Shown: positions 1 through 13,308 of the stretch, piece after piece
How the letters are laid out: every line of letters starts with the position of its first letter
How positions within the stretch are numbered: the first letter of the stretch is position 1
NCBI GenBank assembly: GCA_014871385.1
Contig: CM026426.1
Location: forward strand, 53,579,972-53,643,971
Source: Ceratodon purpureus
Taxonomy: Eukaryota; Streptophyta; Bryopsida; Pseudoditrichales; Ditrichaceae
Length of the DNA: 64,000 bases
Direction: 5' to 3'
Notes under the pieces: model-generated
What the model was told of the DNA's origin: nothing
Database searches by the model: none
What the model saw: only the letters and a program-made list of their open reading frames with translations
Position numbers and translations under genes: made by a program

Positions 1-632
1 TAGCTCTAGCAGGTGAATCAATTTAGTTCATCGAAGGGTGTCACTGATTATCTCATGGTCCGACATGATTATCCCATGTCCTTGGAGGGGATTTTGAAGG
101 TCTTGCCGGGTTCTTGGTCCGCGAGGTCAGGGGGTTGAAGTTGCATATCTTTCGCAACGTAATCTGTTGATCATTTTAGAGGTCGGCCAGTATGTATCCG
201 CAAATGATCACTCCTCAGCTAAAAAATAATTTGAAGGTTGTTCATTGGTTCTTATGTCAGGCGAAAATTCGACATCGTTTGTGGTAATCATACCCGTGGT
301 CGAAGGTTTCATGGTTGAGGCGAAACGCACTTTTTTGGGGAAGTGGTTGGAGCTTGCTGCCCAGTGTATATCCTGATGGCTGAGCTCTTTCTTCGAGGTA
401 CGTCCTGCTTGGCAGGATTTGTGCCGTAGAATGTTGTCAGTAGGGTGTGGTTTTAGGTGGAGTTTTATTGTGGAATCCGAGCTGCAATCTAAGAGGTTTT
501 TAAAACTAGTTGAATGCAGGTTTTATTATTACCATATATGTTGATTTACATTGCATCAGTTTGTAACGACTTTGTTGTTCTCTTTTTTTTTGATGGCTCC
601 TCCTAGATTCTTTTACTACAGATCTCTCCACC
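1..632 (+). promoter_or_regulatory. Upstream region and 5' leader of the MEE44-like gene
   Basis: No long ORF is present. A pyrimidine-rich tract ending in an AG at 620-621 looks like a splice acceptor, so the 5' UTR probably contains an intron and the last leader exon begins at 622, eleven bases before the ATG. The start context ccaccATGG is a near-ideal plant/eukaryotic initiation context. I see no convincing TATA box; the transcription start may lie outside the window. Confidence 0.5.
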
Positions 633-3600
633 ATGGATACACAACAGGCAACTGATGCCCTCACCGACCACATGGCTATTTATCATCGGTCCGCTGAGCG
701 ACTGAAAACATCAAATCCTCTAGATGCTCACATCAAAACAAATTTCAAGTCAGGGGTTCAAGGTGGCAACATGATGAGGCATAGAGTGATAGAGTGGCTC
801 TCTGGTCTGAGCACATTTCAACGGCAAGCTGCTCTCACCATCTTCGATAGACCTTGGGTCTTACTTTTGTTACAGATGCAACAGAAGTTGAATCAAAATG
901 GCCCTGGAAATTTTATCATCCTTCCCGACATTCCAGCTTCGAGTATTGCAGTAGAATCGAACACGAAATCAGTCGCATCCCTCTCTACAACGCATCAGAA
1001 AGGCAAGGATAAGAAAGGGAGGGCAAACTCAAATACTAGACGTGTACGGGGTTCAAAAGTTTCGAAGGTTGATAATGATGACAACTTGGAGTATAATAGG
1101 AAGATTGCCACAGAATCTGTAGGAACACTTTCAAATGGTAACGGATCAGTTGCAGATGGTATAAGCCTTCCAGGACTGTGTTACAGGAAAGCTTATGGTC
1201 TTTTGTTAAGATTGAAAAATCTGATATCTGCTGAACAGAGACTTATTAAGAGTGTTCGTATATTTAGCTCACAAGATGGAGTGAAGGGTGTCGCCGGGTG
1301 TGGACCTCAACCGGTATTTGACTCATTGACGGTAACAAGTGAATTGGCTGAAAATCTGAACGTTTTTCTGGAAGTTGTGGAGGAACTATCCTCTGGGGGT
1401 TTTCTTGAGCATCCCTTGAGATTGGTGGCGTCACCATGGGCAGAGACACGCTGGCTACAGGTACCTATTTGTCACCTTCCTGACTCTTGGCTAGTGAGAT
1501 CTTGATTTGAGAGGAACGTGCTTGGTTTTACCATGCCGTCATCATTCTCTTTTCCAACTAGCATTGGTTTGGCAACGCCTCTAACTCTCTGAGCTTTGTT
1601 GCATATCAATCTGAAACATTTTACTTGATTGACTGGTGTATGGCTGTTCTTCTTTTCATCTTATTTAGTATGAATGTCGCCCATGAAAACGTCGATGTAG
1701 GTGATGAAAGCACTGAAGCCCTGTATACTGATTATATTCTTTACCCGATTGCACGTGACCGGACGTGGGTGTTCATGTTTCCTGGTCTCACGGGATTGAA
1801 GTGTGGCAGGTCCAGGGTTACTACAGTATTGCAGCCTTTATAGCTAACAAGTTGGAGATATCCATCTGGTCATCGTACAATTTCTCTTTAGGCAGTAAAC
1901 GATTTGTAAAAAACTCGTGCAGCAGCAAGACGAGCGAACTACTGAGGTCAAATAGGATTCCTGGAAGATGCATTGATATTCTTGAGTCGGCAGCAATTGG
2001 TCAGAGTTTACACGGTAGGAAACGAGGCTGCGTTGACTGGTGGGACACGGTGGTTAGCGATGTGAAAGAGAAAACTATTCGTTTTGCTCTGGTAGCTGCA
2101 ACCAAATCGGAGGTGGGTAAAAGGTGTTAGATATGACCATGCTGCTTCTGGAACGTTTGGGGTTGTCATGTTACATAGGTGCTGCACATAATATTCAGTG
2201 CATTTGCTCGACCTCAGTAGCGTTGCACTGGCCTGATAACATTGCGCGATGCTGAGATGGCTTTTTGTGGGAAACATTCCTGCTCCCGTATGCTGATTAT
2301 TCATGCCTTCACTCATGCTGTTCAGGTCATCAACGCTTCTTCATCAGCAGGAAATGTAGCCCGGAATACCAAACCCACAAAGAGGCCTCTTGAGGATTCA
2401 AGGGCTTCAGAATACAGAGGAAGTAGCTCGAAGTGGACCAGTCTCTCGGATACCGAAGCTGATCAGTACAAGTCGAATCCGCAGAACAGTTCAATCGACC
2501 CAACACTGTCACCTTTGCTTGCGGGTTTGGCTGCACTGAAGGAAGTTTCTGAGTTGGGTTTTTTACCAGGTGGCTCAAGCTCCTCAGTTACAAACAATAA
2601 TCGTCTGTTTTTTAGCAATTTGGAATCTGTACAGACATTGTCAGATCGAATTTTAAGGAGGTCGAGACATGTGTTGGCAAGAGTGATGAATGAAGCTGTG
2701 GAGTTTGAGCTTCTAGAAGGTGAAGTAGGTGCTAAATCTCTGGCTGCTGAAAGTGCCAGAGTTGGGGAGAATAAAAGGAGTAAAGAGAAGAAAAAGAGGC
2801 GGAGAAAGAGTTCAGTGCAAAAGATTGCGGAAGTACGAAATGATTTGACTAATTTGGCTGATTTGGCTAATCAGCCTCTTGAGGTAAATACCTTTCCCAA
2901 TATGCCTGGCCTGTATTAGTTGAATTAATCTTGACTGCGCATGTTGTGAGTGATGATTAGTTGAGAACCACAAACATACATTGGTTGTGGGGCTTGTTTC
3001 CTATGCTGGCGTTGTCTCAAATTTCTATTCCTGGCTCATAACCTAGTGCTACTGCCCATATGGGGTTACGCGTTGTTGTGATAAGCTAAATCCTTCGGAC
3101 TAGTCATTCTCTTTCGTGCGATAAGTAATTTTATCTAGTTTATAGTCATTTGGTCATCTGATTTTATCAGGTATTCTTACAACAATTAAGCACCAGCAAT
3201 GACTACGTCCTAGTGTTGTATCTTTACAGGAGGGTGAACTAGCCAGAAATGAGGACGTGAAAGGGACCGCCCTGCATTCTCAGAGGCTTAAACTCCTAAA
3301 TGAGATTGTAGGAAGCCCTGAATCCTGTACAGAAAACATTCAGAGTTCAAAGCCTCATTTTCGGAAATCAAAGACATACAAAGATAAGAAATTCACGCAG
3401 ACAGAATCTAATGTGGACATTAATGGCGAGCATAAGGACAGAAGCCAGCTCGACAAGTTTAAGGCAAATGGTAGTCACAAGGTGGATTATGAAATTTCTG
3501 ATTCAAATCTTGTCACTGGCTCCTGTCACAGTTGTGATGTAGGTATTAAAAGTGCCACTGATCCTGACTGTAATCTTGGTGAAGCATCCTCCAAGTTTCA

Positions 3601-6600
3601 CAGTGACCATTGTATCAGTATTATAGAGCCTACCGGGGATAACTCAGAGCGAGTTGTTCCCGATTCAGTGGACGAGTTTCATGGATCAGTGACATTGAAG
3701 GTCCTATCACCGGTTGAAAAAGAGCCCAGCGCCGGTCAAGCTAGATCTGATATTTTCAAAATGTCGACTCTGAGGCAGAATCTTGAAGAGCCATTTGACA
3801 AGCCAGCGGATGATTCAGGCAAATGTGATCTTGATTTTCAATGCATGAATCACAGGGCATTTGAGCTTTGCTGTGGACCAGTAGACGTCGTTGCTTCTGC
3901 CGTACAGCTTCCTGTAAATCTAAAGCCCCCGAGCACATCTAAAGCCATGGCTTTTTACCGAACAATTCCGGAACTGCAGCTTCTCAGAAAAGAAGCTTCT
4001 GGAAATGGTCGTAAATCTAATAGTTTAATTGCACCAAGGATTATAGAGGAGGGCGGGATTGCTGCACGTGACGTTGAAACGACATCTGAGCCATTATTTG
4101 ACTCCAATATGAGATGCGGGCTTAGATCACAAAGCTTGCCCTCAGGGGTTAATTCTTCAGGCATGCATCACGTTCTCCTTACATGCCTCATTATTAATAA
4201 CCATGCTCTTAGATTATTGGAGTTACTTAGTGCTTTAAGTGTGTTTCACGAAATTGTTTAAAAAATAGGGTTATGAACTGTACGACTATACTTGTTTGAT
4301 TCACTTCTCTTGATTGATTAACCCAGCCTTGTTGTAGTGTACCTTCACTAGCTAATTGATCATGTTCTACGATGTGCAGGAAAGTTGTTCACATCACGGC
4401 CCACAGCAACGTTTTCCCCGGAAGAACCCGTGCTGGTCCATAATTTAAAGGGTGGGCCATTACGATCTCAACATAATCCTCCTGCCTTTGCTATGTTTTA
4501 TTCTCATGAATGGCCTGGCTACTCGCAAGTCCGGGTCTCAGGCAGCACTGTGCGCCCAGCAGCTTCAGAGAGACTCCACCTGGATGTAGTTCATAAGCGC
4601 TTGAGTGCCTCTTCAGGTTCTATCTCCAACACTGCCCCTGCTCCTCCTGGAAGCCTCGAGTGGCCCCCATTTGTGCACAATGCGTACAGCCTTGCTCCAG
4701 TGGTGGGGTACTCTGACTCAAATGACCCTAAAGTTGTTACTCTCCATTCTCCATTCCCGTCGTCCCCATATGCGTCCAGGATCCCACCAAACGGACAAAC
4801 AAGAATAGGGGATTATGATTCTGAGGTTGAAGAGCGCCTGTACGACACAGACCTTGAAACCTTCGAATCTCATGCAGGCGATTTTGAAGACTTTGATGGG
4901 TATGTGGTTTCTGAAGAAGATGAACGCCTAAATGACGACACTACACACATGAAAGCAGAGGACTATAATCAATTCTTTGGTGGTGGGGTAATGTACTGGA
5001 ACTCAGCAGACTACACAGGAATGGGTTACTCCCGACCTGGTTCCATGAGCTCAGATGATAGTTCATGGGCGCGTAGAGAGGCAGATCTTAGTCTTGTATT
5101 AGATGACATAGTCGGTATTCACCCTCTCTCAGGCTCATACCGGGGGAAAGGGTCGACAAACTCCAATCTTTCTATTACTTCTCCTTCAAAACCTTCTACT
5201 TCTCTTCCATTGTCCTTTGATCAGATAGCGGCTAGCCAGGTGGGTCCTCGTGTCTGTTTGACCAGATCGGCAGAAAGTGACTTTGCAGCGAACTATGGAT
5301 CCATTTCCGATGATTCTCAAGCAGCTGGGCCAAATGTGGACACCAGAATGGGAGTAGTGGATGGTGTCATGAGTGACGGCTTCATGCCGAGGTTGCGTCC
5401 CATTGTGGTGGTGAGAGATAATGGCCTTACCAGGTCCATGGTGAAGACTGAAGCTGTCCGTTTGCGAGAAGCCCGTAGTCCTCACATCGTTTCACGAGGA
5501 GTCCATCGGGACTTTTGTGGGGGTCGACGGAGGCAGCCATCTCCTCCGGTCATTCGTCATGCTCCACCCCCACCTCCACCTTCGCCAGTTGCTGGCCTCA
5601 AGCGTAGGAAGGGTTGGATGTCTGCCAGGTCTGGGAGATCAAGTCCCCGCTACTGGGGCCTAACAAGCTGGTGGAACAAGGACGACGTGGATAGTTTTGA
5701 CGTACAAGCAGTGAATAGAGACAATGTTTTAGGAAATGGAAGAAGTACGGTGGTTTTAGCAAGCACCCCACCAATACGGCCAGGAGCTGTGCCAAGGGAA
5801 CATTCGGTGGCCATGTCCTCATCGGCCTTGAATCAGGAACACATGGTATACACCTTTCATTTGCGCCTTCATTTACCTCACGTCATGTCCCTTTAGTCCT
5901 ATGTGATCATTCTTGATTAGGTCTCTAATCACTGAATTTCAAAGAGAGAAATGCTCATTGGTCACAGCTTCTGTGGTGTTCGATTACTATTGATGGCAAA
6001 ATCTACATAGCGACCCGTATCCTACCAGGGTTTATATGTTGGTTTGAGCTTACATGATAAGACACATTTCCTCATTGGATTTGCAGGCTGACGAAGCCTT
6101 GGTGATGCAAAGCGGTGTGTTATATAACAAGAATCCCACTCTTCATCTCGTTATCACGGTGTACCACACAGCTCTTCACAGGGAGATTGAAACATTCTGT
6201 TTGCAGGTATTTTTAAAACTTTTTTATCGAGCTGGACGCTATTCTGGGCTATATCTATGGAGGTTATCTGGCTATGGTTCTAAAGCTAGACACGAACGGT
6301 TTTTATGGCTCTTTCAACTCATTACTTAAGACTTTCTCTTTTAACTTGAAGCTGAGAATCTGTGCTGATCCTCAGCTAATAATCTTCTTGTCGAGGATTT
6401 AGCATGTCAGCTTAATCATTTAGTTATAATATATTGATAGTGATGCTATTTTCATTACAGGTTGCTGCAGAGAAAAGATTGCGGATGCCTTTTATCAATA
6501 CGGCAGTGAAGAAGGTTGCACACTCTCTGCAAGTTTTGTGGCCACGTTCTCGGGCAAAGATATTTGGGTCAAATGCTACCGGTTTAGCGCTTCCAACTAG

Positions 6601-9532
6601 CGACGTTGATCTTGTTGTTAGCTTACCTCTCGTGAGAAAGGTGCGTTTGAAAGTTTAACTTTTGAGCATTGATTATTAAGTTTAGGTCAGTTGATCATAT
6701 AATTTTCAGATATACCAGGTTAAGGAGGGTTGGATTTTATATTTCGCATGGTTTTACACTGTCCTATTTCTTACAAATTTGTTCCACATAGGCACGGGAA
6801 CCCATCAAACAAGCTGGAATATTGGAGGGGCGAATTGATGGGGTCAAGGAGACTTGCTTGCTGGTTAGCATTCCTTGGCTGTTTACTGAACTCTTTATGG
6901 ATGCATTGATGACGTTTCTCACAACGCGTTTTTTGATCTTGATAGATCTATGGCCTTGTTTTCTTGAGAACGACGTCTTGATGAAGTGAGTGTTTGTTCC
7001 TGCTCACATCGTTGGACTACAGCATGCAGCACGTAACCTTGAAGATCAGGATTGGATTAAGTCACTGCAAGTCATAGAGCACACGATGGTACTTAGTACT
7101 CGCCACTTAGCAAGAGCCTTGTTCGCCGATTTCATGGCTGTTTCATGATCACTTTTTCTTCTTTGTTTTTATTCCTTGCTGATGCATTATACTAGATGAC
7201 ATCCTCTTTTTCTTTCCCATTGCTTGCGTAGATTTTTGAATTATTACATCATCCGGCAATTTTGCAGGTACCAATCATACGATTAGAAGCTCACATTCTA
7301 CCCCATCAATGTGAGTTGGGGGACATTTCTTTGAGCGTAAAAGAGACATGTCCTATGAGTACAAGCAGCAATACACTGCATGGCTTACCAACTAGTCAAG
7401 AGTCAGGGGACTTTGCAGGGAAAGAGGCCCCGTGGGGTTCTGAAAAAGATCGTCAAAATGTATGTCTCGACATCAGTTTTGAAGCTCCGACGAACACAGG
7501 TGTTCGCACTTCTGAATTGGTAAATTTTTTAGTCCACAGCTTGTTACAGACTGGATGTTTTATGGGGTTTGCATCCTTCCTATGTATTCAGTTAGGCACT
7601 GTAGCAGTATTGATATGTCTCTTCCGCGTATATCTCTTCGTTTTTTGTCAAATTGTAGGCAGGATTGAATTGGAGGGGGAAAATACTATTTTCCATGTAT
7701 GACTTACGTGGAGCATGCCATGGGCAGGTTAGGGAGCTCATGGGGCAATTTCCTCCTTTGACACCCTTGGCATTAGTGCTGAAGCAGTTCCTTGCTGACC
7801 GGGGTCTCGACCATGCGTACAAGGGCGGTCTCAGTTCATACTGCCAGGTTAGCTGTCGCATTAATCCTCTCCAGACCCTTGCACATGACTTTTAACGTGG
7901 TTATGTATTTCAATGATCTATACAGATATTTATAATCACTGTAGTACACGCTACTAGTTTACAATATTTTATGATTGATTTTAGCTCTCTGTGAGTGCAA
8001 TCTGAATCAGTAGAATTTAAATAAAAGACTTCAAATTGTTACTTATCGTTTCACTTTACGAATCTAAGAAAGAACTCAACTTATGTTTGAAGAGGAGGCA
8101 GTTTGAACACTGCATTTTCGTTGGTAGGAAAATGAACCTTGTAAACTGTCTGATAATTTATTGAAAGCTCATGAATATCAAAATGAGTTTGGTTTGTTTT
8201 CCTCTTTATCAAACTTTCTATTTCCTCATATTCAGTATATATATTAAGTATTGTCTTCAGGTATTACTGATTACACGGTTCCTTCAGCACCAGCAGCATC
8301 TTGGACGACCCTCTTCAAGTCAGGTTGTCTTTTCTTTCTCGTCACGTTCCGTATGTCTCAAATTTCGCTGCCATTGTCTTTGTTGTTCTCTTTGTAGTAA
8401 CACCAGCAGCTTCCATGCAGGATCTGTTCTGCTTAGTTTATCAGGCCACAGTTAGATTGGATTATTTGATAACCTAACCGTCTAGTGCTTGATGGTACCT
8501 GACACAGAATCTTGGAAGTTTGTTTATGGACTTCCTCCACTTTTTTGGGTATTCATTTTCTACTTACATCCTTACTGGTTATCTTTGTCCTTATTAGGAA
8601 CTCGGAATTTTTAGGTGCTGAAATTGCAGGTATTAGAACAGAGTGTCGGCATTACAAGTGTCAATTGAAGCTTTGATCAACGTTATCTGCATCCGAATAT
8701 AATGACTTGCTTGAAATTCACTTTTGAAGATATGTATTTGATCCTCGAAGCATGTGCGTCCGAATTCGAGGTGGAGGGAAGTACGTAAGCAGAGATCGTA
8801 GCCCTAGGTATATATTTGGTTTCCTCATTATTACTCACGCATTTGATTTCCCACCTGCGGAATACATTCTAGAAATAGTTATGCTGGCATTTGTTTGACA
8901 GCTGGAGCTGATGCATCCAGTAGAGAATTGGTCCCTAGACATAGATTTTTGCTTTAATTGTTTTTTGCACGAGGACACAGTCCATTTTGTACTAGGTATT
9001 ATGCATTTACACCAGATTGGCTTAATCCAGAAACGTTTTTTCTTTTTTGCAGTATTGATCCTTTGTATATTGAAGATCCATTCGATTACGAAAACAATGT
9101 TGGCAGCACCTGTTTCCGCATACAGCAAATTGTGAAGGTACACTGAAAGACTTGGTCTTGCATTTTACTGGTTTTTAGTTCCGTGTGCGATGTTTCCGCT
9201 GCAAGAAGGGGTGAATGTCTCTTTTGTTTTGTAGTGGGTATGAAGATCATGTAAAGTACTTTTGAATACCGCTCCATGCAGCACAAGGTAGTAGAATGTG
9301 AACAAATGAAGTTGCTTATAATTGAGTAATCATGTGTGTGGGAATCCAAGACTTGCGATTTTTAAAGATGAATTAAGGCACTTCACACACTGTATTTTTC
9401 TTGAAACAGGCCTTTGCAGACGCTTACTTCATTTTAGAGAAAGAGCTGTTCGAAGTATTTGCTACAGATGAGGCCAAAGTGGAAGACAACTTTAATTTAT
9501 TACAGAAAATAATTCCTAGTTTCGTAGGCTAG
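633..9532 (+). CDS. MEE44: MEE44-like nucleotidyltransferase family protein (16 coding exons)
   Basis: Exons read by frame continuity and splice sites: 633-1460, 1810-2112, 2326-2883, 3230-4160, 4380-5845, 6087-6206, 6461-6640, 6792-6863, 7023-7088, 7268-7519, 7728-7847, 8261-8323, 8508-8548, 8730-8807, 9053-9137, 9410-9532 (TAG stop). The product is about 1761 aa. The N-terminus has the family pattern LSxxQRQAxLT followed by ILPD. The nucleotidyltransferase core is in exon 7, with FGSNATGL near residues 1437-1444 and the metal-binding pair SDVDLV (Asp 1450 and 1452). A PAP-associated domain follows, with LALVLKQFLADR and GGLSSY in exon 11 and FDPR and NNVGSxCFRI in exons 14-15. The family comprises non-canonical terminal nucleotidyltransferases that add nucleotides to RNA 3' ends; substrate unknown. 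Large Ser-rich, probably disordered insertions (exons 3-5) make it longer than I recall for the Arabidopsis protein. All introns are GT-AG except the 4161-4379 intron, whose phase requires a GC donor at 4161 or a GT donor at 4239. The frame is intact throughout, so it is likely functional. Confidence 0.9.
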
Positions 9533-9620
9533 AAATGGTATATTTGAGGAGAGCTTGTTCGAATAGGTAGCCGTAGTGGCCACCTCTTCAGATGGAATAA
9601 AAGGCAGCTCTTTTCTACTC
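9533..9620 (+). terminator. 3' UTR with poly(A) signal of the MEE44-like gene
   Basis: A canonical AATAAA lies at 9596-9601, 64 bases after the stop codon. This is a plausible near-upstream element for cleavage about 20 bases downstream. A longer 3' UTR using later sites is possible. Confidence 0.5.
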
Positions 9621-10703
9621 CGCTTCGGCCATGACGTAGGGGTAGAAACGGCAGGCACCCGCATCACGTTCTAAGCTTCACAATTTCCAGTAAGTTCATT
9701 CCATCTCTGCTTGCAGTGATGTACACTGGAACAGTGGATACCGGATTGCTAGTCTATGATGTATATTATAATGCTGATGTCTTACTATCAAATGGTCTTC
9801 TTGCTAGTGTTCCTTATTCTCAATTTCGTCAGGAAGTGCTCTAGTGAAGGTGGACAAGGGTTGTGAAGTTTCTGATGATCGCGCGAAGGTAGTAGACACC
9901 GGGTTAGAACTTCGAATTTTAGTATAGTTTTTATGATGCTTAGGTTATGTTGAACTGCACCTCTTTCTGCGGCAGTTCCTTATCTCCACTAAGTTAAAAT
10001 GAGACATGATTTTCTGTTTCTAGTATGAATGGGAACCGGTCTGTCACTTAATGTAAATTGGTGTTCAATATGTGGATACTGTTATTGCAGGAAGATTTAT
10101 ATGCCTAGACCATCTATGGGTATAACATACTGGTTCATGTGCCCATGCATATCGCTGAAGACGAGCACTAGATAGAGTTTCTACAAATAACATTTCATTC
10201 GTGTCCTTTCCAGGCTGCAATTAAAGCTGTAATCACCTAGATACCCGAATTTTGAAGTACGAATGACAAAAGGTAAAGGACGGATATTGATATTTAGTAT
10301 TGATGTCTGGACACAGGTTTGGAAGATAGGTCAGGGTAGTCTCTGACTCAAGATTTGTCAAATATCAAGTTTGCCACTCGGGACCTATTCCTTCCTCTAA
10401 AAACGTTTTATCATCTGATCTCAAGGCAGGGTTCAAATAGGTTGGCGTTTGCATCGTCGCTCGCCATTTTGTCAGAGTTTATTATGTGCTAGATATCTGT
10501 GCCAGTTGTGATTGTGGATGCTTAAGCTGCTGAATGTTTAAGACATTACCCGCTCCCTGTAATGTATTCATGCAAAGTCTTTTGTAGATGGCGTACGTTA
10601 TCCTGCTAGAGCGAGCATGTCTTAGTTAATTCTTGGCAGGATGGGAGTACATTCACTCGAACTGACGTGAAGTTTGATTGGGTCGCAGGGAACTTAGTAC
10701 TTT
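9621..10703. other. Intergenic DNA, no gene seen
   Basis: AT-rich, with stop codons in all frames. It could include alternative 3' UTR of the upstream gene, since several acceptor-like tracts are present (for example before 9832), but no coding continuation is evident. Confidence 0.5.
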
Positions 10704-10846
10704 GGAAATGCGAAGCATTTATGCCCGGTGGATACTCGTCTTTGAAATTTGCGTATGTGAATCGCTTCAGCTTCCGGAAATGCAAAGCATATATGCCAGT
10801 GGATACTCGTCTTTGAAATCTGTGCATGTGAATCGCTTCAGCTTCC
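10704..10846. repeat. Tandem duplication, 72-bp unit, two copies
   Basis: Copy 1 is 10704-10775 and copy 2 is 10776-10846. Both begin ggaaatgc and end gcttcagcttcc. They share ggatactcgtctttgaaat and gtgaatcgcttcagcttcc exactly, with a handful of substitutions and one 1-bp gap elsewhere. The copies abut with no spacer, which indicates a simple local duplication. Confidence 0.85.
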
Positions 10847-12862
10847 GCTGCAAGCTAGTGCTGTGGATGTTGCCAGCGAGGAATTTCTTAAGGTAAAATC
10901 TTTGTCAAATATCTTCTACAATCCGTGAGAAAAATTTGAGAATATTAAAATTTTCATACTACTTGACTAGAAAAATTGAAAATGCTGAAGTTTCGAATGC
11001 TCTTTGTGATCAACGGAGAAACATGCACTTGACTGCATTCGAAATGAAAATCGTTTACAATTTTTGCGTATGTCTCCCGGGTTTTCTAGTGACACAGTCG
11101 AGTCATGGGGTACTCTAGCAGAGATTCGTATTTCCATATTCATCTAAAAGTTGGATATTATTTAATAATCCATTTATTATTGTGAAACATTTTTACTCAG
11201 AAAAGGGTATATCACAGCATTTCTAAAACCTATGATATTCTGCATTTAAAGCTGTTGATAATTTCTTTTAAACAAAATCTAAAATGGTTGCAACTTGTAA
11301 TTGAATTTTATCTACAGATCGTTTCCTTGATGAAAGATTGTACTGAGTTTTGCAAATATAAGTGTCGTGTTACTGATCTCTCCACTTGTTTTATTATATA
11401 TTTTTGTATCTCTGCCAGACATCAACTACCTAAGAGAGGATAAAGGGGCATTCGCTGGAAGGACAATCCATCAACCCTAGGTCTGAATATAGGGTGAGCT
11501 CCACACCGGGTGCTCACGAACTTCAGTCTAGGATTTAGTATGCAAGGTTTTCTATTGTGTTCACCTTACATTTTTGAAGATGGTATTCTCTCCCCCATGT
11601 GGTAATATTGACTATCATTGTCTAGACAAGAGTGGAGGTTATGGTTGTGGTATTGCAAAAGGAATTGCAAAACTAATAAAAGTTGTTGATGGTTTTTTAA
11701 GCTATCTACTTTGTCCGTACATGTGATTCCTTTTTTGATTAGACCATGGATATGGATGAAGTCTAGCGTGATACACGTAAATGTCTCCATATCTTCCATA
11801 AATGTCTTCCAAGATGTAATAGTTTATTATCCAATATTTGGGAATGAGTAGAGTTGTCACTTAGTGATGCAATTGTAGATAAATGTCTCCAATTAAGTGC
11901 AAATGTTGTGGATCTTAGTAATGGTAATGATTGTTGTATATCAACAACGTTAGAAAATAAATGGATTATAGATGCTAAAATTTAGAGCAACGAGTCTATA
12001 TAGATCTTAATGGAGTTGTGTTAGATCTTCTTCAAAGAGCTTCTATAAGAGTAATTATAGATGGTAGATCCATGAGGAAATGGTATATATAGATCTTAGA
12101 GAAATTCCTGCAAAAAAAGTTCATATAAACCAGGTTTTGAAGGGTGGAATTAATGAATGTGGCGAGTTCATTGATCTAAATGATTTACGGCTTCTATAAT
12201 TCTATTTACTTGTAAAAGGCACAATTGAGCATTAAAAAGTTGTTGTAGATTTCAATAACGGAAAGACTTCTCTTACCTCAAAGGTCAAGTTAGTTAATTC
12301 TCTTGTTTTGCTCAATCATGCCTTTCTACTGGTTTTTATTGATAATCCTTCACAAACCATAGAAGAACTTTCTACAAAAGATCTAATCTTTAAGGGAGCT
12401 CCGCAACCAATGATTGTTGATCTAGGACATAAAGAATTCTCATAGTGGGTACAATATATCTAAAAAGATTACCTCAAAGGCTTTTGGTTAAGATCCAAGG
12501 TCATAGGTTTATCGTGCTTTGAAGAAGGAATCACCAAAGACAAATTATCTTTAGAAGAAGCACAATACTTATTTGCTTAAGACTAGGTGGACAAAGAGTT
12601 TCTCTATGAGTGGCTAGAAAGAGAGCAAGACCTTGTCATTAGTGTATGGATTATAAAAGCAGACACCTCCACTTAGGCCATTCATTGGATAGGATCCTAC
12701 TTGGACATCAATACAAATCCAAAGTGCTAGAATTGTTTAAGTACATGATGTAGCAGTCATTCCTTTGAGCAAGCAAAGATATTTCAAACATGTAAAGGGC
12801 AAGATAAGGCATGTAATGTTCTTCTACAAAGGAGACCATTTGGAAGAGAAATAAAGTTCACT
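10847..12862. other. Intergenic DNA with a possible decayed coding stretch
   Basis: AT-rich and without an intact gene. On + at about 12240-12450 one frame stays open for roughly 68 codons and reads like protein (VDLGHKEF, SQTIEEL). It continues after stop codons to about 12580. This looks like an old mobile-element relic, but I cannot name the family. Confidence 0.35.
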
Positions 12863-13308
12863 CACATTAGGGGAAGTTCGGGGTCTCCAACGGGCCTTTT
12901 CCATGTTTTCCAGTGCCTGAATTTTTGCCATGCCCGTGCACTTTACCTGCTGGCACCAATGGTGCCAGCAGGTTGCCAAATGCTGCCAGCAGTGCCAGCA
13001 GTTGGCATTTGGGGGGTCTAGCCAATTGCTTCCCTTCCCCACCCCACCCCCCCATTGGACAATACAAGCAGTAATGACACTGTCACCGACCGTGTGCCCA
13101 CTGCTGTCACCCCATTGGACAGTACCGGATCCTATAGTCAGCGGATCCTGTTGTCAGCGAATCTTGTTGTCAGCGGGGCAAATTTTGTTGTCAGCGGGCA
13201 GGATATCGACCAATGAGATTTCGAAGAGAAGTGTCAGCGGGCAGGAAGCTCACCTAATCCGGACTGTCTTACAAGGCCCGTTGGAGACCTCATTTTTCCC
13301 CTAATGTG
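12863..13308. mobile_element. MITE-like element, about 446 bp, 36-bp TIRs (family A)
   Basis: The ends are inverted repeats. CACATTAGGGGAA at 12863 mirrors TTCCCCTAATGTG at 13308, and GGTCTCCAACGGGCCTT mirrors AAGGCCCGTTGGAGACC, about 30 of 36 positions matching. Inside at 12946-12972 is a perfect hairpin, CTGCTGGCACC/GGTGCCAGCAG, and near 13080-13190 a cluster of short TTGTCAGCGG repeats. No transposase ORF is present. I could not find a convincing target-site duplication, so the superfamily is open. A related element lies at 27246-27643 and a partial end at about 14396. Confidence 0.7.

Noticed and set aside
2008..2578. Reverse-strand ORFs over the MEE44-like gene
   Set aside because: They lie opposite exons and introns whose + reading is well supported by splice phase and family motifs.
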